From Mycolicibacterium neoaurum (GTDB lineage: Bacteria; Actinomycetota; Actinomycetes; Mycobacteriales; Mycobacteriaceae): 64,000 nt of DNA. Location: assembly GCF_036946495.1 (NCBI RefSeq), contig NZ_JAQIIX010000002.1, positions 3,038,001 to 3,102,000 of the forward strand, in the 5' to 3' direction. Numbering within the stretch: the stretch's first letter is position 1; each line of letters opens with the position of its first letter. The position numbers were made by a program, and so were the translations under genes. Below the pieces are notes generated by a model, which saw only the letters and a list, made by a program, of their open reading frames with translations, was not told the DNA's origin and searched no databases. Positions 17,258 through 25,409 of the stretch are shown piece by piece.

Positions 17258-18409
17258 GTGATCACCACCGAGAACGTCCCGCGCGCGATCGTCGACCTCG
17301 ACGCCATCGCCCACAACGTGACCGAACTGCGCGAACACGCCGGTTCGGCCGCGGTCATGGCCGTGGTCAAGGCGGACGGATACGGCCACGGCGCGGTGCG
17401 GGTCGCGCAGGCGGCGCTCGTCGCGGGCGCCGCCGAGCTCGGCGTGGCGACCGTCGCCGAAGCCGCCGCGCTGCGGGCCGCCGGCGTGACCGCGCCGCTG
17501 CTGGCCTGGTTGCACGCACCGGACACCGATTTCGCCCCCGCGGTGCGGACCGGCGTGCAGCTGGCGGTGTCGTCGGCCGCCGAGCTCTCCGCTGTGCTCG
17601 ACGCGGTCCGGCGCACCGGCGACAGCGCCACGGTCACGGTGAAGGCCGACACCGGGCTCAGCCGCAACGGCGTGGCGCCCGCCGAATTCGACTCGGTGCT
17701 GGCGGCCCTGGCCACCGCCCGCGCCGAGGGCTCAGTGCGGATACGGGGCCTGATGTCGCACCTGGCGCACGGGGACACCCCCGAGCACCCGTTCAACAGC
17801 ATCCAGGGCGAGCGGCTGCGTGAGCTCGCGGCCAGAGCCCGGCGGCACGGCATCCATTTCGACGCGCTGCACCTGGCCAACTCGCCTGCCGCGCTGACCC
17901 GTCCCGACCTGGCCTTCGACATGGTGCGCCCGGGAATAGCGGTGTATGGACAGACCCCGATCCCCGAGCGTGGCGCGATGGGACTGCGACCGGCGATGAC
18001 AGTGGTCTGCCCGGTGACCAAGATCCGTTCCCTGCGCGCCGGCGACGGCGTCTCCTACGGTCACACCTGGGTCGCCGACCGCGACACCACGGTGGCGCTG
18101 ATCCCGGCCGGCTACGCCGATGGGGTTTTCCGGTCCTTGAGCAACCGGCTGCACGTGGCGATCAACGGACGTCGGTATCCCGCCGTGGGCCGGATCTGCA
18201 TGGATCAGTTCGTGGTGGACCTCGGTCCCGGCGGGGCCGGGGTGAACGTCGGGGACTCGGCGATCCTGTTCGGTCCCGGGGAGCGCGGCGAACCGACCGC
18301 GCAGGACTGGGCAGATCTGTTGGGGACCATCAACTACGAGGTGGTGACCAGTCCGCGTGGGCGCATCGTACGCAGCTACACCGGCGGCGGTCCGGAGGGC
18401 GCCCCATGA
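17258..18409 (+). CDS. alr: Alanine racemase
   Basis: Interconverts L- and D-alanine with PLP, supplying D-Ala for peptidoglycan. About 383 residues. The PLP lysine is Lys38 in AVVKADGYGHGA. The second catalytic residue region is RPGIAVYGQTPI, and the C-terminal barrel carries GRICMDQFVVDLG. The GTG at 17258 is chosen because the open frame upstream lies inside gadB and this codon begins the family N-terminus; the exact start is uncertain by a few codons. Its stop overlaps the next hydrolase by four bases (ATGA), starting a run of overlapping genes that ends with tsaD. Confidence 0.95.
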   Translation: MITTENVPRAIVDLDAIAHNVTELREHAGSAAVMAVVKADGYGHGAVRVAQAALVAGAAELGVATVAEAAALRAAGVTAPLLAWLHAPDTDFAPAVRTGVQLAVSSAAELSAVLDAVRRTGDSATVTVKADTGLSRNGVAPAEFDSVLAALATARAEGSVRIRGLMSHLAHGDTPEHPFNSIQGERLRELAARARRHGIHFDALHLANSPAALTRPDLAFDMVRPGIAVYGQTPIPERGAMGLRPAMTVVCPVTKIRSLRAGDGVSYGHTWVADRDTTVALIPAGYADGVFRSLSNRLHVAINGRRYPAVGRICMDQFVVDLGPGGAGVNVGDSAILFGPGERGEPTAQDWADLLGTINYEVVTSPRGRIVRSYTGGGPEGAP

Positions 18410-19491
18410 GCGGGCTGGCACGCTGGCTCGCCGGGGCGGCGGGGCTGACCGCGGTCGGATCGCTGGCCGGAGTCACCGTCGCGCGGTCGCTGACCCGCCG
18501 GGTCAGTGCCGACGATCCCTATGCGGGTGAGGATTTCACCCTGATGTACGCCGATCGCAGCGTCGTGGTGACCACCGCCGACGGGGTTCCGTTGGCGGTG
18601 CGCGAATGCGGGCCGCCCGATGCGCCGCTGACCGTGGTGTTCGCGCACGGCTTCTGCCTGCGGATGGGCGCCTTTCACTTCCAGCGTGATCGACTGGCGC
18701 GGCAGTGGGGTGACCAGGTCCGGATGGTGTTCTACGACCAGCGCGGACACGGTCTGTCCGGAGATGCCTCCCCGGACACCTTCACCGTGCCGCAACTGGG
18801 CCAGGACCTGGAATCGGTATTGGCCGTCCTGGCGCCCAAGGGGCCGGTGGTGTTGGTCGGACACTCCATGGGCGGCATGACGGTGTTGTCGCACGCTCGT
18901 CAGTATCCGGAGCGCTATCGCACACGCATCGTCGGCGCCGCGCTGATCTCTTCTGCGGCAGAGGGGGTTTCGCGATCACCATTGGGTGAGATCCTGCGCA
19001 ATCCGGCACTGGAGGCGGCCCGGTTCAGCGTCCGTTACGCGCCGGGGCTGTTGCATCGGGGGCGCGGGGTGGTGCGCTCGGTGATCGCACCGATCCTGCG
19101 TGCGGCGTCCTATGGACGCGAGGACATCAGCCCCTCGGTGGTGGCGTTCAGCGAGGCCATGATGCACGACACCGCGGTGCACACCCTGGTGGGTTTCCTG
19201 CACGCCCTGGAGGTGCACGACGAAGCCGAGGCCTTGCCGGTACTGGCGAAGATTCCGACCCTGATCGCCTGCGGCGACCGGGATCTGTTGACACCGCTGG
19301 AGTATTCGCAGGAGATGGCGGCGCAGTTGCCGAAGTCCGAGCTCGTCGTGGTCGAAGGCGCCGGACATCTCGTGCAGCTGGAACAGCCCGACATCATCGA
19401 CGATGCCCTGGTGCGGCTGGTCGAGCGGGCCACTCCGTCGAAGCTGGTGGCCCTGACCCGACGGCTGCGGGATCGGGCTCGTCATGGCTGA
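18406..19491 (+). CDS. Alpha/beta hydrolase with N-terminal hydrophobic segment
   Basis: 361 residues. A hydrophobic, alanine-rich N-terminus (residues 1-27) may be a membrane anchor or signal. The core has FAHGFCLRMGAFHFQ (oxyanion), VGHSMGGMT with nucleophile serine near residue 154, acid in CGDRDLLTP and histidine in EGAGHLVQLE. It overlaps alr and tsaE (ATGGCTGAG over the stop), the arrangement conserved in mycobacteria between alr and tsaE. Substrate unknown; the fixed position between D-alanine synthesis and t6A genes is transcriptional rather than biochemical evidence. Confidence 0.87.
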   Translation: MSGLARWLAGAAGLTAVGSLAGVTVARSLTRRVSADDPYAGEDFTLMYADRSVVVTTADGVPLAVRECGPPDAPLTVVFAHGFCLRMGAFHFQRDRLARQWGDQVRMVFYDQRGHGLSGDASPDTFTVPQLGQDLESVLAVLAPKGPVVLVGHSMGGMTVLSHARQYPERYRTRIVGAALISSAAEGVSRSPLGEILRNPALEAARFSVRYAPGLLHRGRGVVRSVIAPILRAASYGREDISPSVVAFSEAMMHDTAVHTLVGFLHALEVHDEAEALPVLAKIPTLIACGDRDLLTPLEYSQEMAAQLPKSELVVVEGAGHLVQLEQPDIIDDALVRLVERATPSKLVALTRRLRDRARHG

Positions 19492-19948
19492 GCGCACCGG
19501 CGGAACCGCGACACTTCCCACTGCCGAGGACACCGTGGCGCTGGGGGCAGCGCTCGGTGCGGATCTACGGGCCGGTGACGTGGTGGTGCTTTCCGGGCCG
19601 CTCGGCGCCGGAAAGACGATGCTGACCAAGGGAATTGCCCGCGGCATGGACGTCGAGGGCCCGGTGACCTCACCCACCTACGTGTTGGCCCGGGTGCACC
19701 CGCCGCGACGTGCCGGGGCGCCCGCGCTGGTCCACGTCGACATCTACCGGCTGCTCGACCACGGCGGGGATCTGCTCGCCGAACTCGACTCGCTGGACCT
19801 GGACACCGATCTCGACGACGCCGTGGTCGTCGTCGAGTGGGGTGAGGGACTGGCCGAGCGACTCTCCGACCATCATCTCGACATCCGGCTCGACCGCGAT
19901 GCCGACTCCGAGGAACGCACGGTGACCTGGCAGTGGAGCACATCATGA
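19484..19948 (+). CDS. tsaE: tRNA t6A37 threonylcarbamoyltransferase complex ATPase TsaE
   Basis: 154-residue P-loop ATPase that drives the TsaB-TsaD-TsaE complex forming N6-threonylcarbamoyladenosine in ANN-decoding tRNAs. Walker A is GPLGAGKTML near residue 40. SPTYVLARVH follows, then HVDIYRL and the VVEWGEGLAERL Walker-B-like end, all family hallmarks. It overlaps the preceding hydrolase by eight bases and the ATG of tsaB by four (ATGA). Confidence 0.95.
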   Translation: MAERTGGTATLPTAEDTVALGAALGADLRAGDVVVLSGPLGAGKTMLTKGIARGMDVEGPVTSPTYVLARVHPPRRAGAPALVHVDIYRLLDHGGDLLAELDSLDLDTDLDDAVVVVEWGEGLAERLSDHHLDIRLDRDADSEERTVTWQWSTS

Positions 19949-20610
19949 GCCCTCGTCGCTTCGCCCGCCCGAAGGACACGACCCTCGTGCTGGCCATCGA
20001 CACCGCAACCCCCGCGGTCACTGCGGGCATCGTGCGCGTGGCCGACGACATCACCACGCTGGCCGAGCGCACCATAGTCGACCACCGCGCGCACGCCGAA
20101 CGACTGACCCCGAATGTGGTTGCTGCGCTGGCCGACTGCGGTGCGTCGATGGGTGATCTGGACGCCGTGGTGGTCGGGTGTGGGCCGGGTCCCTTCACCG
20201 GCCTGCGGGTCGGGATGGCGACCGCGGCGGCCTACGGGCAGGCGCTGGGGATCCCCGTTTTCGGGGTGTGCACGCTGGATGCCATCGGCGGCGCGACCGA
20301 AGGCGAGGTCCTCGTCGTCACCGATGCACGCCGCCGCGAGGTGTACTGGGCGCGCTACCTCGACGGGGTGCGCACCGGCGGACCGGAGGTCGGTCCTGCC
20401 GCGGACGTGGACACCGCCGGCGTACAGCGCGTGGCCGGATCACCCTCGCATGCTGGGTTGTTCGGTCTGCCGGTGATCGATCCGGAGATTCCGTCGGCCG
20501 CGGGACTGGCGTCCGCCGTTGCCGATTGGACCGCGGAGCCGGCACCGCTGATCCCGCTCTATTTGCGTCGACCGGACGCCAAGACGCTGGCCGAACGAGG
20601 ACTGGCGTGA
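19945..20610 (+). CDS. tsaB: tRNA t6A37 threonylcarbamoyltransferase complex scaffold TsaB
   Basis: 221-residue ASKHA-fold partner of TsaD needed for t6A formation; itself not catalytic. Visible are LVLAIDTATPAVTAGIV, then HAERLTPNVVAAL and GCGPGPFTGLRVGMATA near residues 75-95. I prefer ATG 19945, overlapping the tsaE stop as ATGA with GTGGAG upstream, over the in-frame GTG at 19933. Stop overlaps the GTG of rimI. Confidence 0.93.
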   Translation: MSPRRFARPKDTTLVLAIDTATPAVTAGIVRVADDITTLAERTIVDHRAHAERLTPNVVAALADCGASMGDLDAVVVGCGPGPFTGLRVGMATAAAYGQALGIPVFGVCTLDAIGGATEGEVLVVTDARRREVYWARYLDGVRTGGPEVGPAADVDTAGVQRVAGSPSHAGLFGLPVIDPEIPSAAGLASAVADWTAEPAPLIPLYLRRPDAKTLAERGLA

Positions 20611-21071
20611 CCGAACCGACCACGGTGAAGATCGACGCGCTGACCAAGGCGGACGCGGTGCGGTGTGCGGAGCTGGAGGCACAGCTGTTCGCCGGTGACG
20701 ATCCCTGGCCGCCGGCGGCCTTCGTGCACGGTATCGCCGGAAAACACAATCACTACATCGCCGCGCGCGAGGACGGCAGACTGGTCGGCTACGCCGGCAT
20801 CTCCCGGTTGGGCCGCATCCCGCCCTATGAGTACGAGGTGCACACCATCGGTGTCGATCCGGACTGTCAGGGCCGCGGTATCGGCCGCGCGCTGCTGGCC
20901 GATCTGCTCGACTTCGCCAAGAAGGGCGAAGTGTTCCTGGAGGTCCGCACCGACAACGAAGCGGCCATCAACCTCTACAGCAGTGTCGGTTTCGTGACGG
21001 TCGGTTTGCGTAAGAGGTACTACAAGGTCAGCGGCGCCGATGCCTACACCATGAAACGGGACGCGACATGA
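20607..21071 (+). CDS. rimI: Ribosomal protein S18-alanine N-acetyltransferase (RimI family)
   Basis: 154-residue GNAT acetyltransferase; the family acetylates the N-terminus of ribosomal protein S18 and, in mycobacteria, other N-termini. Acetyl-CoA binding motif VDPDCQGRGIGRALLADLL near residues 82-100, followed by EVRTDNEAAINLYSSVGF typical of RimI. GTG start 20607 overlaps the tsaB stop (GTGA), so the protein is 154 residues, as expected; a longer in-frame reading from within tsaB is not used. Followed by tsaD with a four-base overlap. Confidence 0.93.
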   Translation: MTEPTTVKIDALTKADAVRCAELEAQLFAGDDPWPPAAFVHGIAGKHNHYIAAREDGRLVGYAGISRLGRIPPYEYEVHTIGVDPDCQGRGIGRALLADLLDFAKKGEVFLEVRTDNEAAINLYSSVGFVTVGLRKRYYKVSGADAYTMKRDAT

Positions 21072-22087
21072 TCATCCTGGCCATCGAAAGCTCATGCGAC
21101 GAAACCGGAGTCGGGATCGCACGGCTGCAGAACGGCACGGTCACGCTGTTGGCCGATGAGGTCGCCTCCAGCGTCGACGAGCACGCCCGCTACGGCGGAG
21201 TGGTCCCCGAGATCGCCTCGCGCGCGCATCTGGAGGCGTTGGGGCCCACCATGAAGCGGGCACTGGAGACCGCAGGGGTGCAGCGCCCGGATGTCGTCGC
21301 CGCGACCATCGGCCCCGGCCTGGCCGGCGCACTGCTGGTCGGGGTGGCCGCGGCCAAGGCCTACGCCGCGGCGTGGGAGGTGCCGTTCTACGCCGTCAAC
21401 CATCTGGGCGGGCACCTGGCCGCCGACGTCTATGACCATGGACCGCTCCCCGAGTGCGTCGGGCTGCTGGTGTCCGGCGGGCACACCGAACTGCTGCACG
21501 TGCGCTCGCTGGGCGAACCGATCGTCGAACTCGGCAGTACCGTGGACGATGCGGCGGGGGAGGCCTATGACAAGGTCGCCCGCCTGCTGGGGCTCGGTTA
21601 TCCCGGCGGCAAGCCGCTCGATGATCTGGCCCGCACGGGCGACCGGCGCGCGATCGTCTTCCCGCGGGGCATGACCGGCCCGCGCGATGACGCCTATTCG
21701 TTCAGCTTCTCGGGTCTGAAGACCGCCGTGGCCCGCCATCTCGAGAAGAACCCGGATGCCGCGCCCGCCGATATGGCCGCCGGCTTCCAGGAGGCGGTCG
21801 CCGATGTGCTGACCGCCAAGGCGGTGCGGGCCGCCGCCGACCTCGGCGTCTCGACACTGCTGATCGCCGGTGGGGTGGCGGCCAACTCCCGGGTGCGTGA
21901 GCTGGCCGAGGAGCGTTGTGCGGCAGCCGGTCTTACGTTGCGAGTGCCCCGACCCCGGTTGTGCACCGACAACGGCGCGATGATCGCCTCCTTCGCCGCG
22001 CACCTCATCGCCGCCGGTGCCCCGCCGTCGGGACTGGACGCCGCGAGCAACCCGGGGCTTCCGGTGATCCAGGGGCAGGTGGCGTGA
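21068..22087 (+). CDS. tsaD: tRNA t6A37 threonylcarbamoyltransferase catalytic subunit TsaD
   Basis: 339 residues. Transfers the threonylcarbamoyl group from TC-AMP to A37 of tRNA. Metal ligands are in NHLGGHLAADVY near residue 112 (HxxxH), the second site in SGGHTELLHV, and the C-terminal ligand is in RPRLCTDNGAMIA. The ASKHA start ILAIESSCDETGVGI is at residues 2-16. Last gene of the coupled run alr-hydrolase-tsaE-tsaB-rimI-tsaD. In M. tuberculosis groES follows directly; here 7.5 kb of accessory DNA intervenes. Confidence 0.97.
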   Translation: MIILAIESSCDETGVGIARLQNGTVTLLADEVASSVDEHARYGGVVPEIASRAHLEALGPTMKRALETAGVQRPDVVAATIGPGLAGALLVGVAAAKAYAAAWEVPFYAVNHLGGHLAADVYDHGPLPECVGLLVSGGHTELLHVRSLGEPIVELGSTVDDAAGEAYDKVARLLGLGYPGGKPLDDLARTGDRRAIVFPRGMTGPRDDAYSFSFSGLKTAVARHLEKNPDAAPADMAAGFQEAVADVLTAKAVRAAADLGVSTLLIAGGVAANSRVRELAEERCAAAGLTLRVPRPRLCTDNGAMIASFAAHLIAAGAPPSGLDAASNPGLPVIQGQVA

Positions 22088-22172
22088 GCCTCCAACACAC
22101 CGAGGGTGCATACAGATCGAGAAAACGGCCGGTGGGTGGATCTGAGTGCACCGTCGGCGGAAGCGGGCGGCG

Positions 22173-22601
22173 ATGAGTAGGGACCAGATCACCGAATTGC
22201 TCTACCGGTACGCCGAACTCATCGATGCCGGTGACTTCGACGGCGTCGGCGCCCTGCTCGGCCGCGGCAATTTCATGGGTGTCGCCGGTGGACAGGCCAT
22301 CGCCAAGCTGTTCGCGGCCACGACGCGCCGGTTTCCCGAACATGGCAACCGCCCGCGGACCCGGCATCTGGTGCTCAATCCGGTCGTCGATATCGATGCC
22401 GATTCGGCATGGGCGCGTTCGACCTTCGTCGTCGTGCAGCAGACCGATACCGTCGCGCTGCAACCCATTGTCGTCGGCCGCTACGCAGACACCTTCGCCC
22501 GCGACGAGCAGGGCTGGTACTTCACCGAGCGCACGGTCGATGTCGAGATGGTCGGCGATGTCTCCGATCATCTGTTGATCGACCCACGGTCATTCGGGTA
22601 G
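22173..22601 (+). CDS. SnoaL-like / NTF2-fold protein
   Basis: 142 residues of the NTF2-like SnoaL family, a cone-shaped fold used by small hydrolases, isomerases and binding proteins. SRDQITELLYRYAELIDAGDFDGVGALL is the usual first helix pair and the TRHLVLNPVVDIDADSAWARS strand pattern follows. Start at ATG 22173 gives the family N-terminus; an in-frame start at 22146 adds nine basic residues. Its last 12 bases overlap the convergent PucR gene. Function unknown. Confidence 0.8.
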   Translation: MSRDQITELLYRYAELIDAGDFDGVGALLGRGNFMGVAGGQAIAKLFAATTRRFPEHGNRPRTRHLVLNPVVDIDADSAWARSTFVVVQQTDTVALQPIVVGRYADTFARDEQGWYFTERTVDVEMVGDVSDHLLIDPRSFG

Positions 22602-23636
22602 CCGGGAGCCGACGCGCGCCTCGTTGATCTGGTGCACGCGCACACTGACTTCCAACTGGAAACGGTCGGCCGGGTTCTTCAGGGACAGTCCGGTGAGATC
22701 CTCGATCAGCTTGATCCGGTAGAGCAGGGAATGCCGATTCAAGAACAGCGCCCGCGCCGCGGCACTGGTGTTGATGGCCTCGTTGAGCAGGATCTCCAGG
22801 GTGTGGACGAGCTGGCCGCGGCGGGTTTTGTCGTAATCGATCAGCGGCTGAAGGGTTTTCAGGATGGTGGCCATGCTGCGCGGGTGTTGGCGCAGCACCT
22901 CGGCGAACTGCAGCGGTCCGATGGGGGCGTCGGGTACCGAGGCCGCGGCAACGGTCACGGAATGACCGTGCCCGGGTGGGAGTAGCACCCAGCTGATCAG
23001 CCCGTCCGGCAGACCGCTTGCCTGCCAGGCCGACTCGATCAACGCCGAGCCGGTCGAGGCAGGCAGCGCTGCCGAGAAGTGACTCATCACCAGATCGTCG
23101 GTCACCGACGTCTTGCACATGACTCCGGCGGCGCGCGCCGATGTCGCCAGCGTGTCGGCGAATGCGTGCGCATGCTCGGACCAGCGCGGGTCGTCATCCT
23201 CGCGCCGGCCGATCACCATCTGGATGGGCCGGTCGTCGGGGGCGGGTGTCACCAGGGGGAGCAGCTGGCGCTGGATATCGGCGAAGGGCACCTCCCACGG
23301 CAGCATCACCAGCGGGAAATCGTGTTTGTCGGCCAGCGGAACCAGCATGGCCAGCAGCTCGCGGGTGTCGACGTCGGGTGGACCACCGAGCGCCACCCCG
23401 GCGGCCGGTGAGGACATCAGGAAGGTGAGGAACTCGCGGACCCCGGGCTGGCGGATGTCGGTTCCGGTCGTCAGGACGAAGTCGCCGGGCCGGACGAAGT
23501 CCTCGGCGGGCGCGTGCATGATGTCGACCCAGAGCACCTCGCGGATCAGACCGCGGTGCCCGCCGAGCACCGAGCCCTGGTCCAGCGGCGGGATCGTCAA
23601 GGCCGCCGCCACGGTCAGTGGCGCACCCGCAGACAT
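22590..23636 (-). CDS. PucR-family transcriptional regulator
   Basis: 348 residues. The N-terminal PucR sensor domain (about 10-130) has the GHRGLIREVLWVDIMHAPAEDFVRPGDFVLTTG pattern. The C-terminal PucR helix-turn-helix (about 270-340) is seen in SAAARALFLNRHSLLYRIKLIEDLTGLSL. PucR regulators control purine, amino-acid or amine catabolism and frequently sit beside permeases. It lies downstream of an APC permease on the same strand, 94 bases away, with a perfect hairpin between them. It is the likely regulator of the permease and of the divergent dehydratase operon. Confidence 0.88.
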   Translation of the reverse strand: MSAGAPLTVAAALTIPPLDQGSVLGGHRGLIREVLWVDIMHAPAEDFVRPGDFVLTTGTDIRQPGVREFLTFLMSSPAAGVALGGPPDVDTRELLAMLVPLADKHDFPLVMLPWEVPFADIQRQLLPLVTPAPDDRPIQMVIGRREDDDPRWSEHAHAFADTLATSARAAGVMCKTSVTDDLVMSHFSAALPASTGSALIESAWQASGLPDGLISWVLLPPGHGHSVTVAAASVPDAPIGPLQFAEVLRQHPRSMATILKTLQPLIDYDKTRRGQLVHTLEILLNEAINTSAAARALFLNRHSLLYRIKLIEDLTGLSLKNPADRFQLEVSVRVHQINEARVGSRLPE

Positions 23637-23666
23637 GTCGGCCGTTTCCTCTCGAACTCGGCGGGC

Positions 23667-23699
23667 CGCTGATACCGCCGTGTTTCGACGGTATCAGCG
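23667..23699. repeat. Perfect 11-bp inverted repeat between permease and PucR genes
   Basis: CGCTGATACCG (23667-23677) pairs exactly with CGGTATCAGCG (23689-23699); two further base pairs close a five-base loop after one mismatch. On the minus strand it follows the permease stop and precedes the PucR start by about 30 bases. It lacks a T run. It could be a mycobacterial-type terminator or attenuator, or an operator for PucR autoregulation. Confidence 0.6.
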
Positions 23700-23730
23700 A
23701 CCCGTGACGCGCTGAGGGGACTCCCTGCGA

Positions 23731-25164
23731 TCAGGACTTCGGAATCGACAGGTCCTCGGGTGCCCGTCCGCTCAGCGCGGCGCCGATACCGAGGAACACC
23801 ACCGGTGCGATACCGAAGATGATCGCCAGCGTCGTCGACCCGCCGACCACCAGGGTCAGGTTGGCGATGATCAGAGCCACCGCGGCCGCCAGTGCAATCG
23901 TCCCGATGACCGCCAGCACGATGATGTTCACCGGGCCGCCGCGCCGCTTGAAGAACAGGCCCACCGAGATCGTCGTCAGCAACCAGAGGATGGACAGGCC
24001 CCAGATGCCCAGGCCGCCGAGCGGACCGAAGATCTGCAGCACCGGGTCCAGGCCGAGCAGCACGAACACACCCATGATCACCATGGACAGCACGGTCACC
24101 AGGACCGAGGCATTGGCCGGTGAACCCAGCTTCGGATGCACCTCACCGAGCTTGCGGGGCAGCACGTTGTCGCGGCCGAGCACGAAGGTGTACCGCGCGC
24201 AGATGTTGTGGAAGGCCAGCGCGCAGGCGAACACGCTGACGAACCAGAACAGTGTGGTCAGGTCCTTGCCGAGCATGCCGAGGTACTTCTCGGCGGTGTT
24301 GACCATGAAGTTGTCCGGATCGTCCTTGGCCACCTGGATGGCGTCGTTGCCACCATTGCCCTCGACCAAGGCCCAGCTGGAGAACGCGTAGAAGCTGGCG
24401 ACGATGCCGACGGCCCAGTAGGTGGCGCGCGGCACAGTGCGGTCTGGGTCGCGGGCCTCGTCGCGGAACACGGCAGTGGCCTCGACACCGACGAAGCCCC
24501 ACAGGGCGTAGAGCAACGCGATGCCGAAGGCGCCGGAGATGCCCGATGGGGTGAACGAGTCACCGGTGATGCCCTTGTCGCCGCCCTGGATGACGATGAC
24601 GAAGTCCAGCACCACCAGGATGGCGACCTCGGACACAAGGAAGATGCCGAGCACCTTGGCGCTGAGTTCGATATCGCGGTAGCCGAGGAAGGCGATGATC
24701 AGTAGCACCAGGCCCGTCAACACCCACCATGGCACCGCGGGCGCACCGATGATCTGCAGCAGGCCGGCCAGGATGACGCCGTCGTAGGCGGCCACGGCCA
24801 GCAGGGTCGCCATGTACGCGGGCAGGGCGAGTACCGCCGCTCCGGTACCGGCCGCCTTGCCGAGGCCCTTCTGGATGTAGGCATAGAACGCGCCGGTGTC
24901 GCTGACGTACTTCGACATCGCCACGAAGCTCGCGGCGAACAGCAAAAAGATCACACCTGCGACGAGGAATGCCACCGGGATGCCGGTCGAGTCGCCGAGC
25001 GCCATCGCGATCGGGACGTTGCCGCCCACCGTCGACAACGGGGCCGCCGCCGCCACCACCATGAGCACGATGGCGGGCACACCCAGGTTGCCGCGTAGCC
25101 GACCGCGGCTGTCCGGTGGCGTTGCGCCACCGGGCTTGTCGCCCGTATTGAGCACTTCGGACAT
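23731..25164 (-). CDS. APC-superfamily amino-acid/amine permease
   Basis: 477 residues with about twelve hydrophobic segments. GNLGVPAIVLMVVAAAAPLSTV at residues 24-45 and GALLYALWGFVGVEATAVFRDEARDPDRTVPRA-like core near residues 205-240 are typical of the APC family (ethanolamine, GABA and amino-acid carriers). ATG 25164 has AGGAGG upstream. It is divergent from the dehydratase operon and upstream of pucR. Amino acid or amino alcohol transport is the family role; a link to the dehydratase substrate is inference. Confidence 0.88.
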   Translation of the reverse strand: MSEVLNTGDKPGGATPPDSRGRLRGNLGVPAIVLMVVAAAAPLSTVGGNVPIAMALGDSTGIPVAFLVAGVIFLLFAASFVAMSKYVSDTGAFYAYIQKGLGKAAGTGAAVLALPAYMATLLAVAAYDGVILAGLLQIIGAPAVPWWVLTGLVLLIIAFLGYRDIELSAKVLGIFLVSEVAILVVLDFVIVIQGGDKGITGDSFTPSGISGAFGIALLYALWGFVGVEATAVFRDEARDPDRTVPRATYWAVGIVASFYAFSSWALVEGNGGNDAIQVAKDDPDNFMVNTAEKYLGMLGKDLTTLFWFVSVFACALAFHNICARYTFVLGRDNVLPRKLGEVHPKLGSPANASVLVTVLSMVIMGVFVLLGLDPVLQIFGPLGGLGIWGLSILWLLTTISVGLFFKRRGGPVNIIVLAVIGTIALAAAVALIIANLTLVVGGSTTLAIIFGIAPVVFLGIGAALSGRAPEDLSIPKS

Positions 25165-25263
25165 GTTCGAACCTCCTCTGCGCACGGAGCAGGCGTTCGT
25201 CGGCTCCGAGTCCGGGGAAAGTGTGCGACCCGCACGGGGTGTCTGCCAGAGGTCTGCATCACT

Positions 25264-25336
25264 TTCCAACATCTTGTTGTAATCCAGTCACAGCTGCCGC
25301 GCCGGTGGTGTGTTCTTCTCACACAGGTTGTTGGAA
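25264..25336. promoter_or_regulatory. Repeated TTCCAACA/TGTTGGAA half-sites in the permease-dehydratase divergent promoter
   Basis: TTCCAACA (25264-25271) and its exact complement TGTTGGAA (25329-25336) lie 65 bp apart. The first also belongs to a short palindrome CAACA-tct-TGTTG (25267-25279). They sit between two divergent genes and could bind the locus PucR regulator, perhaps with looping. No cobalamin riboswitch consensus box was found in this 245-base region. Inference. Confidence 0.4.
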
Positions 25337-25409
25337 GCTCTCCGCGTCCCGTTGTCCGTCCCGCACCGCTGACCGATGCTGTATCCACCCCGCGACGAGA
25401 GAGGTCATC

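Noticed and set aside
15766..18021. 751-codon minus-strand ORF across gadB and alr
   Set aside because: Antisense to two clearly coding genes, no motif.
25165..25409. Cobalamin riboswitch before the B12-dependent dehydratase
   Set aside because: No B12-box consensus or plausible long structured leader; the 245 bases show palindromic protein-site candidates instead.
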